64,000 bases of DNA, taken from contig CALSLT010000024.1 of the NCBI GenBank assembly GCA_943787265.1, forward strand, positions 62,001-126,000, in the 5' to 3' direction. Every line of letters begins with the position of its first letter. Positions within the stretch are counted from its first letter, which is position 1. Made by a program: the position numbers and the translations under genes. Positions 26,754 to 35,040 of this stretch are shown here, in pieces. Below the pieces are notes generated by a model, which made no database searches, was not told where the DNA came from, and saw only the letters and a list, made by a program, of their open reading frames with translations. The DNA is from an uncultured Planctomycetaceae bacterium. Its GTDB lineage: Bacteria > Planctomycetota > Planctomycetia > Planctomycetales > Planctomycetaceae.

Positions 26754-27899
26754 TCACGCGGCGGACTCGTTTTGTTTGTCGAGTTCCTGGATGAGATTCA
26801 GGTTCTGTTCAAAGACCGACCTGAGGATGCCGGCCTCATTTTCCTGGTCAACGCTGCCTTCATGAGATGAGTCGTCATCTCCGTGGTCGCTACCGATGAC
26901 TCGCAGGTTAAAGTCTGACTCATCGTCGACAGCGTTCGCGTTTTCTGAGTCGGATGCGGATTCAACAGGCTGCTCAGTCGCGGCATCAGGTGGAGACGTC
27001 TGCGTTCCGAACGGGACGACGTCGGCCGAGTCGTTCTCTGAGATGGTTTTAGTGGATGCCTTGCTGGTCGCTCCGAATTGGAAGGTGACGCCGAGGTTAA
27101 CTCCAAATAAATTCACCGCGGCGACACGGATGAGCAGAAAGACGCCGACGGCAAGCATGACACCGAGGAACGTCGAGATAAGTTGTGCCGCGGCGAGCGT
27201 CCATACACTTGCCTGAGTGTCGTTGAGCGTGGCGGGGACTGCTGCGGGTGACTCGTCGGAATGAGTGAGTAGTTGCGGTGCCGAATCGTAAACGTCGCCT
27301 TGTGAATCCTGGTCGTCGGCAGGCGAAGTTGATTCTTTGTTGCTGGGTGAATCATTAGTTCTGGGGCTTGCGACGAGATCTCCCGGGTTGGGGACGACCG
27401 GAATCGTCGTTGTCACTGCCTCCCGTGGGGAGTCCTGGATGGTCTCATGTGGCTGAGTTGGGATCGGGCCAACATTCTGATCGTCGATGCCGTCCGGACG
27501 GTCAATCAAACGTGGGATTATCAGCGGCCGTGAGGGATCGAGATCTTGATGACCGTTACTTTTTGTCGGTGCTTTGGCGTTGCTGATGTCTGGACTGGTG
27601 GCCGCCGTTGGCTCGATGGCGGACCACGTTCCGAACGACTTGAATTGCTGTTTCGGCAAACCTGATTCGTCTTCAGGGGCAACGGACGCGTTGACGTCCG
27701 ACTCCTCGTGCTGAATCTTCTGGAAATTGTTCACCTGGCGGCGCGGCTGTGCTTCATCGGCGTTGACACTGGAAACTGCACAGACAACGAGCAAGGTCAC
27801 ACAGCTTCTGAACGCGACATCCAGCACGAGTTTGGATGATGGCGACGCCAGGTCACTCATCAGTTTGTACTCGGTATGTTTGCGAATAGATGCCAACAT
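26754..27899 (-). CDS. Uncharacterised membrane protein upstream of the MamK-like gene
   Basis: Not a recognised family. The 381-residue protein has a hydrophobic N-terminal segment (~33-50, CVTLLVVCAVSSVNADEA) that looks like a signal peptide. A polar Pro/Ser/Asp-rich stretch follows (~50-225), then one strong TM region (~232-262, SVWTLAAAQLISTFLGVMLA) and an acidic tail. The tail ends in an amphipathic helix (AGILRSVFEQNLNLIQELDK). Predicted topology: long periplasmic stalk, one membrane pass, short cytosolic tail. ATG 27899 is chosen for AGGAA ~7 nt upstream; the frame extends to 27959. Its position suggests it anchors or regulates the actin filament; this is inference. Confidence 0.7.
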   Translation of the reverse strand: MLASIRKHTEYKLMSDLASPSSKLVLDVAFRSCVTLLVVCAVSSVNADEAQPRRQVNNFQKIQHEESDVNASVAPEDESGLPKQQFKSFGTWSAIEPTAATSPDISNAKAPTKSNGHQDLDPSRPLIIPRLIDRPDGIDDQNVGPIPTQPHETIQDSPREAVTTTIPVVPNPGDLVASPRTNDSPSNKESTSPADDQDSQGDVYDSAPQLLTHSDESPAAVPATLNDTQASVWTLAAAQLISTFLGVMLAVGVFLLIRVAAVNLFGVNLGVTFQFGATSKASTKTISENDSADVVPFGTQTSPPDAATEQPVESASDSENANAVDDESDFNLRVIGSDHGDDDSSHEGSVDQENEAGILRSVFEQNLNLIQELDKQNESAA

Positions 27900-28429
27900 G
27901 AACGATTCCTGTCGCATGTGATGAAGTAGGGGCTTCTGCAAAACGCGAAAAAGCACCAACTATCTGTGCAGTCGTTATCGCTTATCGGCATCCGGAGATG
28001 TTCAGGTTAAGTAAAATTTAACGATTGAGTGGTTTTTGCGGGTGGTTTGGCAGCTTCGCCAGCGGCGGCGTAACGCGCGGTGGTGAGTGGCAAGTTTCTG
28101 GTGGGAGATGCACTCAAGGTGGCGGAGTGCGTTGTCGACTGACGTGATGGCCTGATTGCAGCAGCGAGCGTGCGGAAGGCAATTTTGCAGTGTTGATGTC
28201 GGAGCTTGATCAGGAATCTCAAATTGAGTTCGGGGATGCTCGAGATTCGGCTGGTTGAGGCGGAGTGTTCCCAGGCGGTTTGCGGTTCTTTGATTTGGCT
28301 GAGTAGAATCGCTGGCCTTCCGGCAGAATGCGGCGTACTGTGCGGGGGCACTTGCGGCGCGTTTCTGGTCCGCAGATTTGGTATTGAGTTAATTCGATTT
28401 CGCTTGGACATGTTCAGTCAGGTCGCTGC
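27900..28429. other. Intergenic region, no supported gene
   Basis: 530 bp between the MamK operon and the site-2 protease, divergent. A 134-codon minus-strand frame (28007-28411) is Ser/Thr/Arg-rich, has no domain and no good start signal, so I treat it as spurious. Promoters for both directions should lie here but none is recognisable. Confidence 0.5.
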
Positions 28430-29446
28430 ATGAATTCTGATCGGAGCGTTGCCTTCTGGTCTCTTCCTCTGGGAAGTTGGTTTGCCGTTCGAGTTCGAAT
28501 GAGCATCTTCTTCCCATTGCTCGCGCTGGCGTTGTGCTATCGCCTGGGAACGCCGGCTGTCGGACTGTCGTTCGCGCTGGTTCTATTTATCAGCGTCGTG
28601 GCTCACGAGTTCGGTCATGTGCTGGCTGCTCGGGTGACGGGTGGAGACGGCGACGAGATTCTGCTGACTCCAATGGGAGGTCTCGCCTTCTGTTATCCAG
28701 CTCCGACGTTCCAGTCGAAGTTCTGGACGATCGCCGGTGGTCCGTTAGTGAACTTCGGGCTTGGTCTGATCGGATTGCTGCAGGTGCTGAATTCGGCCAA
28801 CGCAGCGCAGTGGTTCAACCCGTTTGAATTTCCTGAAGTGCAAATGGCTGGCGGAGTATCAGTCGCCATTCCGGCATTGTGTCTGATGCTTTTCAAGGCG
28901 AACTGGTTGCTGCTTCTGATTAACCTGGTGCCCGTTCATCCGCTGGACGGCGGACGGATGCTGCAGCTTGTTTTGAATGCGAAGCTTAATTCTGACGTTG
29001 CCAGAGTCTGGTATCTCAGGGCCGGCGCGATGGTCGGTGTGACGATGGTTGTCGGTGGGCTGATGTTTGACAACACGTGGGTGATGGCGGCCGGAGCGTT
29101 GATTATTCCGCTGAATCTTGTCGAGTCATTCCAGATGCAGAACCAGGATCACGGCGAAGAGTCGTTTATGGGGTATGACTTTTCGCAAGGATACACGAGC
29201 CTCGAGCAGTCTAACTCGGACGAATTCGAAGCCGATGATCAGCCGGGAGTCCTTGCACGCTGGCGGGCTCAGAGGGAAGAAGAAAAGCGTCAGAAGCAGG
29301 AAGAAGAAGACCGCGACATGGAGCGGCAGCTTGATCAGCTTCTGGAGAAGCTCCACACGCATGGAGACAGCGCGCTGACTGCCTCTGAAAAACGCCGGTT
29401 GCAGGATATCAGTGAGCGTATGCGTCAGCGCGGTCGACCGTCCTGA
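28430..29446 (+). CDS. Site-2 protease (M50) with cytosolic coiled-coil tail
   Basis: A 338-residue intramembrane zinc metalloprotease. The zinc-binding motif H59-E-F-G-H63 is in TM 2, and the third ligand lies in LVPVHPLDGGRM. Several TM segments span residues ~15-230. The tail (~245-338) begins with an acidic stretch, continues as a charged coiled coil (RREEEKRQKQEEEDRD) and ends in LDQLLEKLHTHGDSALTASE and RRLQDISERMRQR. This end resembles the short domain (DUF6576-like) at the C-termini of some bacterial rhomboid proteases. Site-2 proteases cut regulatory membrane proteins such as anti-sigma factors; the substrate is unknown. It converges on the receiver gene with 3 bp between. Confidence 0.9.
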   Translation: MNSDRSVAFWSLPLGSWFAVRVRMSIFFPLLALALCYRLGTPAVGLSFALVLFISVVAHEFGHVLAARVTGGDGDEILLTPMGGLAFCYPAPTFQSKFWTIAGGPLVNFGLGLIGLLQVLNSANAAQWFNPFEFPEVQMAGGVSVAIPALCLMLFKANWLLLLINLVPVHPLDGGRMLQLVLNAKLNSDVARVWYLRAGAMVGVTMVVGGLMFDNTWVMAAGALIIPLNLVESFQMQNQDHGEESFMGYDFSQGYTSLEQSNSDEFEADDQPGVLARWRAQREEEKRQKQEEEDRDMERQLDQLLEKLHTHGDSALTASEKRRLQDISERMRQRGRPS

Positions 29447-29449
29447 AGG

Positions 29450-29851
29450 CTATGCGGCTGCATCGTGCCGTGTCGCTGACCGCAGTGTTGCGATGAGTTC
29501 ATCAGGTCGTACGGGTTTGAGCAGAAACTCGTTCACTCCCGCGTCAGTTGCCTGTTCGATGGTCTCGTCGTCTGCGTGTCCGCTGATCAGAATTATGGGA
29601 ACGGTGATGCCATCACGACGCAGCCGCTGAAAGAGTTGCAGTCCGCTGAGGCCAGGTAGTCGAAGGTCGGCGAGGACGCAGTCATTGTGTGAAGCGGCCA
29701 ACTGAGTCAGTGACTCTGGCGATTCGAGTAATGATTCTGCGGACTCGAAACAAGCTGTCGCAAAGTCACAAACCGAGAGTAGCAACTCGGTGGCGTTGCG
29801 CGTTTCCAGGTCGTCTTCAATCACGAAAATTGTTGGTAGGTGTTCTGTCAT
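29450..29851 (-). CDS. Response regulator, FixJ-type receiver only
   Basis: A 133-residue receiver domain: TIFVIEDDLETRNATELLL (acidic pocket), CVLADLRLPGLSGLQLFQRL (phosphoacceptor Asp in LADLRLPG), ILISGHAD (conserved Ser) and FLLKPVRPDELI (conserved Lys-Pro). This matches FixJ/TodT-type receivers, but there is no DNA-binding output domain. It follows the histidine kinase by 22 bp, so it is very likely that kinase's partner and acts by protein contact or as a phosphate relay or sink. Confidence 0.92.
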   Translation of the reverse strand: MTEHLPTIFVIEDDLETRNATELLLSVCDFATACFESAESLLESPESLTQLAASHNDCVLADLRLPGLSGLQLFQRLRRDGITVPIILISGHADDETIEQATDAGVNEFLLKPVRPDELIATLRSATRHDAAA

Positions 29852-29873
29852 GCTCGTTTTCTCGTGACCGTTT

Positions 29874-31361
29874 CTACGACTGAACCGTCACTTGATTGGT
29901 TGCTTGAAGAGGCAGCTCGATCGTGAATGTCAGGCCGGCTTCTGCATTCTTCGAGACCGACAACTGGCCATCGTGCTTTTCAATAATTGTTCGGCTGAGA
30001 GCGAGGCCGATCCCCAAGCCACTCGGTTTTGTTGAAAAGAAGGCGTCGAACATTTGTTGCGGATCGCCTGCGAATCCGTGACCGGCATCGCAGACGCTGA
30101 TAAGAATGCTGTCCGAGTTCGATTCTGTCGTGACGGTCATGACTCGGGAATCGACAGACGTTTCGTGCATCGCTTCGCAGGCGTTGCGGATCAGATTGAC
30201 TAGGACCTGTTGGATTTGGACTGAATCGGCTTTCGCTTCGCTTTGGGACGCATTGAGTTGTAAATCGGTCTGAATCTTGTGCCGAGTAAACTCGGTTGTG
30301 GAAAGCTCAATCGCGTCAATGAGAAGCGAATGGACATCGACCTGGGTGATCTGACTTTCACTCTTGCGGGTGAAGTTTTGCAGTCGACGAATGATTTCTG
30401 CGATGCCCTGGACCTGATTCACAATCTTTCTCGACACGTCGCCAATTGATGGCGAGGCTTGTCCTTTTTCCGTCGCTGCTTCAAGAACACCGCAATAAGT
30501 TGAGACCGATTGAAGCGGCTGATGAATCTCGTGAGCGATTCCGGCGACCATTTCGCCCATTGCGCTAAGGCGCCCGACGTGGAAGAGCTGGTCCTGTTGC
30601 TCATTGACTCGTCGATCGCTTTCGGAGCGTAGAGCTTCTTCTTTCTTGCGCCGGTCAGTTTCTTCGGTGAGTTGTGTGAGTGTGTTCTGGAGTTCGGCCT
30701 GCTTTCGTTGATTCCGTTTCTGCATGTGAAAATCCCGCCGCAGATTTTCCACGTGTGTGGCACACATGATGAATGCAGCAAGTGGCGTCACGACAAAACA
30801 TCCAAGCACGGCATCAGGCCCCATGCCCAGACCAGCAAAATGGAATGAAGTTAACCAGGCGACGACAAACGCAAGGAAGTGCAGAAAGAACCATCGAGTT
30901 GACAGGCAATAAGTAGCACTGGCGAGGAAAACGATCGCGAGGCCAATGCCGGGGCCTTGTTCACTGCCAAAAATGACCCCAAGCGAAGCAGGGACCATGA
31001 ATGAAATGGTGAGCGTCAGCGCGGCGACGTTGGAATGTCGCTCGAAGCCAGGCCAGCGAATTGCCGTCTCGATAGCAGTTAGAAGTGCGACTGCTGAACC
31101 GAACAGCATTGCAGACAGGACGAACCGATTTTCAATCTCGTAGAAGAATGCAGAGACCGGCGCGGCGATCAGCAGAATCAAGACGGCCATCCACGTGTAA
31201 ACGCGAAGTTTGTGGATCCGGATGCGGCCGAGAAATGACGCTTCCGAGTCATCCGGTAGAAGGTCCGGCACGCGGAATAGCAGATTCTTCGACGGAACCA
31301 CCGAGTCTGCAGCGTCTGCGCTGAGGTTTGTGTTGTCGCTTTGCGAAACCAATGTTGACAA
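29874..31361 (-). CDS. Membrane sensor histidine kinase
   Basis: A 495-residue kinase. About six TM helices occupy residues ~50-210 (for example YTWMAVLILLIAAPVSAFFY), then a coiled coil (~215-265). HisKA carries the H-box GRLSAMGEMVAGIAHEIHQP (His ~279), followed by the HATPase domain with N-box VLVNLIRNACEA, G1 box VCDAGHGF and F/G2 STKPSGLGIGLALS. The H-box resembles the FixL/DctB class. The signal is unknown; there is no PAS or periplasmic domain, so sensing is probably within the membrane. The receiver gene follows by 22 bp, forming a two-component pair. Confidence 0.92.
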   Translation of the reverse strand: MSTLVSQSDNTNLSADAADSVVPSKNLLFRVPDLLPDDSEASFLGRIRIHKLRVYTWMAVLILLIAAPVSAFFYEIENRFVLSAMLFGSAVALLTAIETAIRWPGFERHSNVAALTLTISFMVPASLGVIFGSEQGPGIGLAIVFLASATYCLSTRWFFLHFLAFVVAWLTSFHFAGLGMGPDAVLGCFVVTPLAAFIMCATHVENLRRDFHMQKRNQRKQAELQNTLTQLTEETDRRKKEEALRSESDRRVNEQQDQLFHVGRLSAMGEMVAGIAHEIHQPLQSVSTYCGVLEAATEKGQASPSIGDVSRKIVNQVQGIAEIIRRLQNFTRKSESQITQVDVHSLLIDAIELSTTEFTRHKIQTDLQLNASQSEAKADSVQIQQVLVNLIRNACEAMHETSVDSRVMTVTTESNSDSILISVCDAGHGFAGDPQQMFDAFFSTKPSGLGIGLALSRTIIEKHDGQLSVSKNAEAGLTFTIELPLQATNQVTVQS

Positions 31362-31448
31362 GCTCGGTGGGGCGTTGCGGTATACCGCAAGGATGTTCGT
31401 GGGCGTCCCGATTCACGTCAACGCCGATTCGTCGCAGTAATGACGCGG

Positions 31449-33392
31449 CTACTTGAAGTCGAACGGCCAGTTAAGTGTCGCTCGAAACTCGCCGTCAGAG
31501 CTGCTGCTGTTTCCGCCGACTCCGGTGCCGTAGCCGAACGAGAAATACTTGCCTTCGTGAAGGTCAAAAGTGACTCCGGCGAGGACGTTGGCGACGTCGC
31601 GGTCCTGAGAGATGTCAAACAGTCTGTAGCTGTTGCCTCGAACTACAGAGCCGTCGCTGAAGCCTTTGTCGAAGTGAAACTCCATCACTGGTGCCCAGCG
31701 TCGAATCATGCTTTCGTCGTCGGTGTCGGACCAGTATCCGGCAGAAACGTCCCACAACAGGTGTGACGCGTCGCGGATTCGACCAACCTGTTGCAGGCCC
31801 ATTCCGTCGAGATTCAGTTCCGCTTCATTGCGGCCGGCCGGCAGGTCGTACTCGATAAAGCTTTGCATGAAGAAGTGTTCGTCAGGCACGAGCGCCATTG
31901 CCAGAAACGGTTTCATGTGCAGCGATTCGTTGACAAGTCGGACCAGACGTTTGCCGGCTGCCGAGTTGACTTCGACATCGCTTCCCGTGGGAAGTGACAG
32001 GCCGAGGCCGCCTGAAATCACCATGTGCTCGTTTGAGCCGAGCTCGTGTTTCAGGATGACGAGGGCGTTACCGGTTTCAGTCTGGGATGCTCCGCGACCG
32101 TTTTCGAGGACGAGCTGGTGGTCCATCGAAGCCGCGAAAGGAAGTCGAACTTCGAGCGAGAGCTCGCCTTCACCGATCGTCTTTTCAATTCCGATCGTAT
32201 ACCGGTCGAAATTCTCCGATCGATCAAATGGAACGCCGTTCTTGACGAGCGAGTAGTCAAAATAAAGCCGGTTGGTTGGCACGGCGCTGGTATTGGCTCC
32301 GACGCTTGATCGACCGAGAAGTCCATCAGCACTTGGGCTGGGGATTGGTACATTGACGACGTAATCAAAGGCGTAAAAGGCGTCGAGCATCTCACCAGCG
32401 GCGAGTGGTTGATTCAACGGTGCAACTGATTCTGTGCGACCAGACCGGATCACACCGCTGGTTGTTGGGTCGAATACGGTTTGCCCGTTGATCGTGTTGG
32501 CGGCCTGGAACGCTGTGTCGACGGCGGTGTTGTAGGTGCCTGGTGGCGGCTGAACGCCGACGACATCGTAGGGTTGAAGCGTTGCCGCAAAAGCCGCGTT
32601 GACTTCGTCCAGAGTTTGAGTGGTTGTGAAAGTGGCAGTGTCAGCGATGGTTCCGACGACATTCTGAGGTGGCAGTCGCAGTTGTTGACGGAAAAGTGTT
32701 TGTAGACCTCCCACTGTCGAGACAGTTCCCGGCCGCGCGATGTCGACGGGGCCGGCTCCGCTGAATGTTACTGGCGCGCCGCCCGCTCCAAGTGCTCCGA
32801 GGACGTTATCCTGTGGGGCGACGATCAGTCGGTCGACAGGGAACATCAACCGTCCGTTGCCTGGGCCACGAGAGAAGCTTCCGATCATCGGCGGAATTTC
32901 CAGGTGATGATGTCCTCCGCCATGCGAATCGCCATGTCCGCCACCGTGTGCATCGCCATGACCGCTTCCGTGCGAATCGCCGTGTCCGCCACCGTGAGGC
33001 CCGACGTGGAATTCGGAAGGGGCGCCGTCGTGGTGTGCGCCTTCATGGTCGCTCAAGTGGGAGTGCCCAGCCGAGTGATCGCCGTGGGCCTTCAGGTGTT
33101 CTGGAGTGTCGTGGTCGACTTTGTGGTGAGCTTTGCCGGGCTCGTCGGGTGCCGGTGGAGCGGGAACGTTGTTTCGCTCTTCGATCGAGAACTTAACCGG
33201 GACGAACGAGGCTGCCTGAGCCTGTTGCTGCTGGAAATCTGCCGGAAGAAAATAACCGTCCTGGGCAGCGGCTGTTGAGCAGCACAATGCCGCGACTGTC
33301 ATGCCGGAACAGGCGTGCGCAATGCGGAATCGCGGTGATGGTGATTTCTCGTTGACTGTTCTGGCGAAGTTTTTCAGCCATCTCACGAACAT
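31449..33392 (-). CDS. Outer-membrane-like beta-barrel protein with His-rich repeats
   Basis: A 647-residue exported protein with a signal peptide (ending CCSTAAAQ, ~35). Residues ~70-160 are His/Gly/Asp-rich, including three tandem 8-residue units (GHGDSHGS, GHGDAHGG, GHGDSHGG) that probably bind Zn, Ni or Cu. The remainder is beta-rich, with alternating strands near the C-terminus (HMVISGGLGLSLPTGS, FFMQSFIEYDLP, VANVLAGVTFDL, FRATLNWPFDFK) suggesting a barrel. The terminal Phe-Lys is not the usual Phe signature. ATG 33392 is preferred over 33452 because it leads directly into the signal peptide. Metal capture or transport at the surface is an inference. Confidence 0.68.
   Translation of the reverse strand: MFVRWLKNFARTVNEKSPSPRFRIAHACSGMTVAALCCSTAAAQDGYFLPADFQQQQAQAASFVPVKFSIEERNNVPAPPAPDEPGKAHHKVDHDTPEHLKAHGDHSAGHSHLSDHEGAHHDGAPSEFHVGPHGGGHGDSHGSGHGDAHGGGHGDSHGGGHHHLEIPPMIGSFSRGPGNGRLMFPVDRLIVAPQDNVLGALGAGGAPVTFSGAGPVDIARPGTVSTVGGLQTLFRQQLRLPPQNVVGTIADTATFTTTQTLDEVNAAFAATLQPYDVVGVQPPPGTYNTAVDTAFQAANTINGQTVFDPTTSGVIRSGRTESVAPLNQPLAAGEMLDAFYAFDYVVNVPIPSPSADGLLGRSSVGANTSAVPTNRLYFDYSLVKNGVPFDRSENFDRYTIGIEKTIGEGELSLEVRLPFAASMDHQLVLENGRGASQTETGNALVILKHELGSNEHMVISGGLGLSLPTGSDVEVNSAAGKRLVRLVNESLHMKPFLAMALVPDEHFFMQSFIEYDLPAGRNEAELNLDGMGLQQVGRIRDASHLLWDVSAGYWSDTDDESMIRRWAPVMEFHFDKGFSDGSVVRGNSYRLFDISQDRDVANVLAGVTFDLHEGKYFSFGYGTGVGGNSSSSDGEFRATLNWPFDFK
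32923..32994. repeat. 24-bp tandem repeat, three copies
   Basis: Three near-identical 24-bp units at 32923-32946, 32947-32970 and 32971-32994, within the gene for the His-rich outer-membrane-like protein. Each codes for one His/Gly/Asp octapeptide. Copy number could vary by replication slippage without breaking the frame. Confidence 0.85.
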
Positions 33393-33539
33393 TGCATCTC
33401 TCCGGCGCCGGACCGACTTTTTGAGCTGTACCTGGTGCGCAAGCTCGACCACTGAGGTGGCCTCAATTGAGATCGGCAGATTCGCCAGCCGGAATAACCC
33501 CGAGATCCGGATCAGTCCGAAAAAAAAGCAGAATCGGCA

Positions 33540-34241
33540 TTATTCGCGATGCTCTATCACCGGATTGCTGTGTGGTGCGTACAGATCTGCAAGTCGATCT
33601 GGCGAAACGCCAAGGTGTTCGGCGGTGAGCAGACACCAGTTTCGTAGCGTCTGACGGATCGCTCCGTGCTTCTTCCAGCGTCGAGCACTGACGTACAGCG
33701 GCCCTGATAACAGTGCCAGTCGCCCGACATCCCGCAGCGACTTCATCAGCTGAACATCTTCCATGAGGCGAACGGATGGAAACTGGCCAAGAGCCTCAAA
33801 GACTTCTCGCCTGAGAAAGATTCCCTGATCTCCATACGCGATGCGGGTGCAGCAGACTCGTAGTGAGTCCCCCGCTTCGACCAGTCGATAGAGCAACCCG
33901 TCCGTTTCGATTCTGTGCTGAAATGCTCCGCCGGGAATTGCCGGCGACTTCAACGTCTGCTCGATTTGCAATCGGCCTTCGGGGACGAGCCATGAGTCGG
34001 CGTGAAGGAACAGCAGCACATCACCAGTTGCGGTGTCGGCTCCCGTGTTCTGCTGCAAAGCTCGACCGCGTGGGGAAGCGATGACCTGGCAGTCGAGTTT
34101 CTGGGCGATGGAAACAGTGTCGTCTGTGCTGCCTCCGTCGGCGACAATCACCTCGTGCGGTGAAAGAGCGAGCGAGGTTTCGATCGCTCGATGAATCGAT
34201 TCAGCCTCGTTCAAAGTCGGGATGATGACGGAAAGTTTCAC
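33540..34241 (-). CDS. Family 2 glycosyltransferase (TIGR04283-like)
   Basis: A 233-residue GT-A enzyme: MKLSVIIPTLNEAESI, EVIVADGGSTDDTV (nucleotide-binding DxxS), then GDVLLFLHADSWL with HAD in the metal-binding position, FLRREVFEALGQFP and LMEDVQLMK. The sequence fits the TIGR04283 group, named for arsenosugar biosynthesis but widespread without arsenic genes, so that role is not claimed. It starts 15 bp after the ligase gene ends on the same strand, at the end of a packed run (VOC, FAD oxidoreductase, ligase, GT). Confidence 0.9.
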   Translation of the reverse strand: MKLSVIIPTLNEAESIHRAIETSLALSPHEVIVADGGSTDDTVSIAQKLDCQVIASPRGRALQQNTGADTATGDVLLFLHADSWLVPEGRLQIEQTLKSPAIPGGAFQHRIETDGLLYRLVEAGDSLRVCCTRIAYGDQGIFLRREVFEALGQFPSVRLMEDVQLMKSLRDVGRLALLSGPLYVSARRWKKHGAIRQTLRNWCLLTAEHLGVSPDRLADLYAPHSNPVIEHRE

Positions 34242-34256
34242 GTTGTGAGAATCAAC

Positions 34257-35040
34257 CTACTTGCGGAATCGATCGACCGAACAGTACCGGCCGGCCTCGA
34301 GTTCGGCGATGCGAGCCGCCGCGTTGCCTGGCCATTCAGAAATCTCTCGAACAGAACCAAGCGACTTCGCAATGGCCGTTCCGAGTTCGGATTCAAGGCT
34401 GTCGACTTTGCCAGGATCTGTGATCGTTGCTTTGAAATCCTCGGCGAGGTCTCGCAGTCCGGGAATTTGTGATGCGTGTCCTGAGGATTCCAGAATGATG
34501 CTTCCATGTTGAAGCACGGCTCCCTTGCGCCGCCGTTGAGCACTTCCGACAACCTTGTGACCAGCACAGTGAATGTCGTGCCGGTCGCCTCGGACGAAGC
34601 AGAGGAATGGTTCGTCGGGGTTTGCGTCGTCTGCGCCTCGCATCGCACAGGCGGCGCCGAATTTGTTGAGGACTTTGATAATGGTTGAATGGACGCGCCC
34701 ATAAAGTTCGGTTGGCATTGTCGTCAGCGGATCGCCCGCTGGCAGAACGAATGAGTAGGTCAGTTCGTGGTGATGAAGAATGGCACCCTCCGCCCGACAG
34801 TCGTCGTACGGCAGCTAGATCCTGAAACGTGGTTTTCAAAGCCTCGTCGTCTGAGTCCTGGAAGTATCCGAGCGACACTGTCGGCTCGATCCATCGATAC
34901 ATTCGCACGGCCTTCAAGCGGTCTGTGAGCCCAGCTTCAAGCAGATACTCATCCGTGGCCATGTTCCACGAACCGGATCGCGGCTCGGCCTCAACGTGAA
35001 GGAGCACTTCGTTGTCAGGTTGGAATGACGACTCAGGCAT
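34257..35040 (-). pseudogene. Lipoate/octanoate--protein ligase, interrupted by one extra base
   Basis: Two minus-strand frames together give a BPL/LplA/LipM-type acyltransferase of ~260 residues. The first covers the N-terminus to 34790 (SWNMATDEYLLEAGL, PTVSLGYFQ, AVRRLSGGG). The next frame continues as ILHHHELTYSFVLPAG, then VVGSAQRRRKGAVLQHGSII (the Lys of the HKVVGSAQRR motif) and to the C-terminus. Deleting one base in the CCC run at 34786-34788 joins them as SGGGAILHHHE. Such enzymes attach lipoyl or octanoyl groups to the E2 subunits of dehydrogenase complexes. The start overlaps the FAD oxidoreductase stop by 8 nt (ATGCCTGA), so translation is probably coupled. Confidence 0.88.
34786..34788. 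other. Site of the frameshift in the ligase gene
   Basis: CCC on the + strand (GGG on the coding strand) where GG would keep the frame through the conserved RRLSGGGA-H block. Confidence 0.78.

Noticed and set aside
28007..28411. 134-codon minus-strand frame in the 530-bp gap
   Set aside because: Ser/Thr/Arg-rich, no start signal, no domain; probably non-coding.
33540..34241. Arsenosugar biosynthesis locus
   Set aside because: Only the TIGR04283-type glycosyltransferase fits; no arsM- or arsS-like gene is present.
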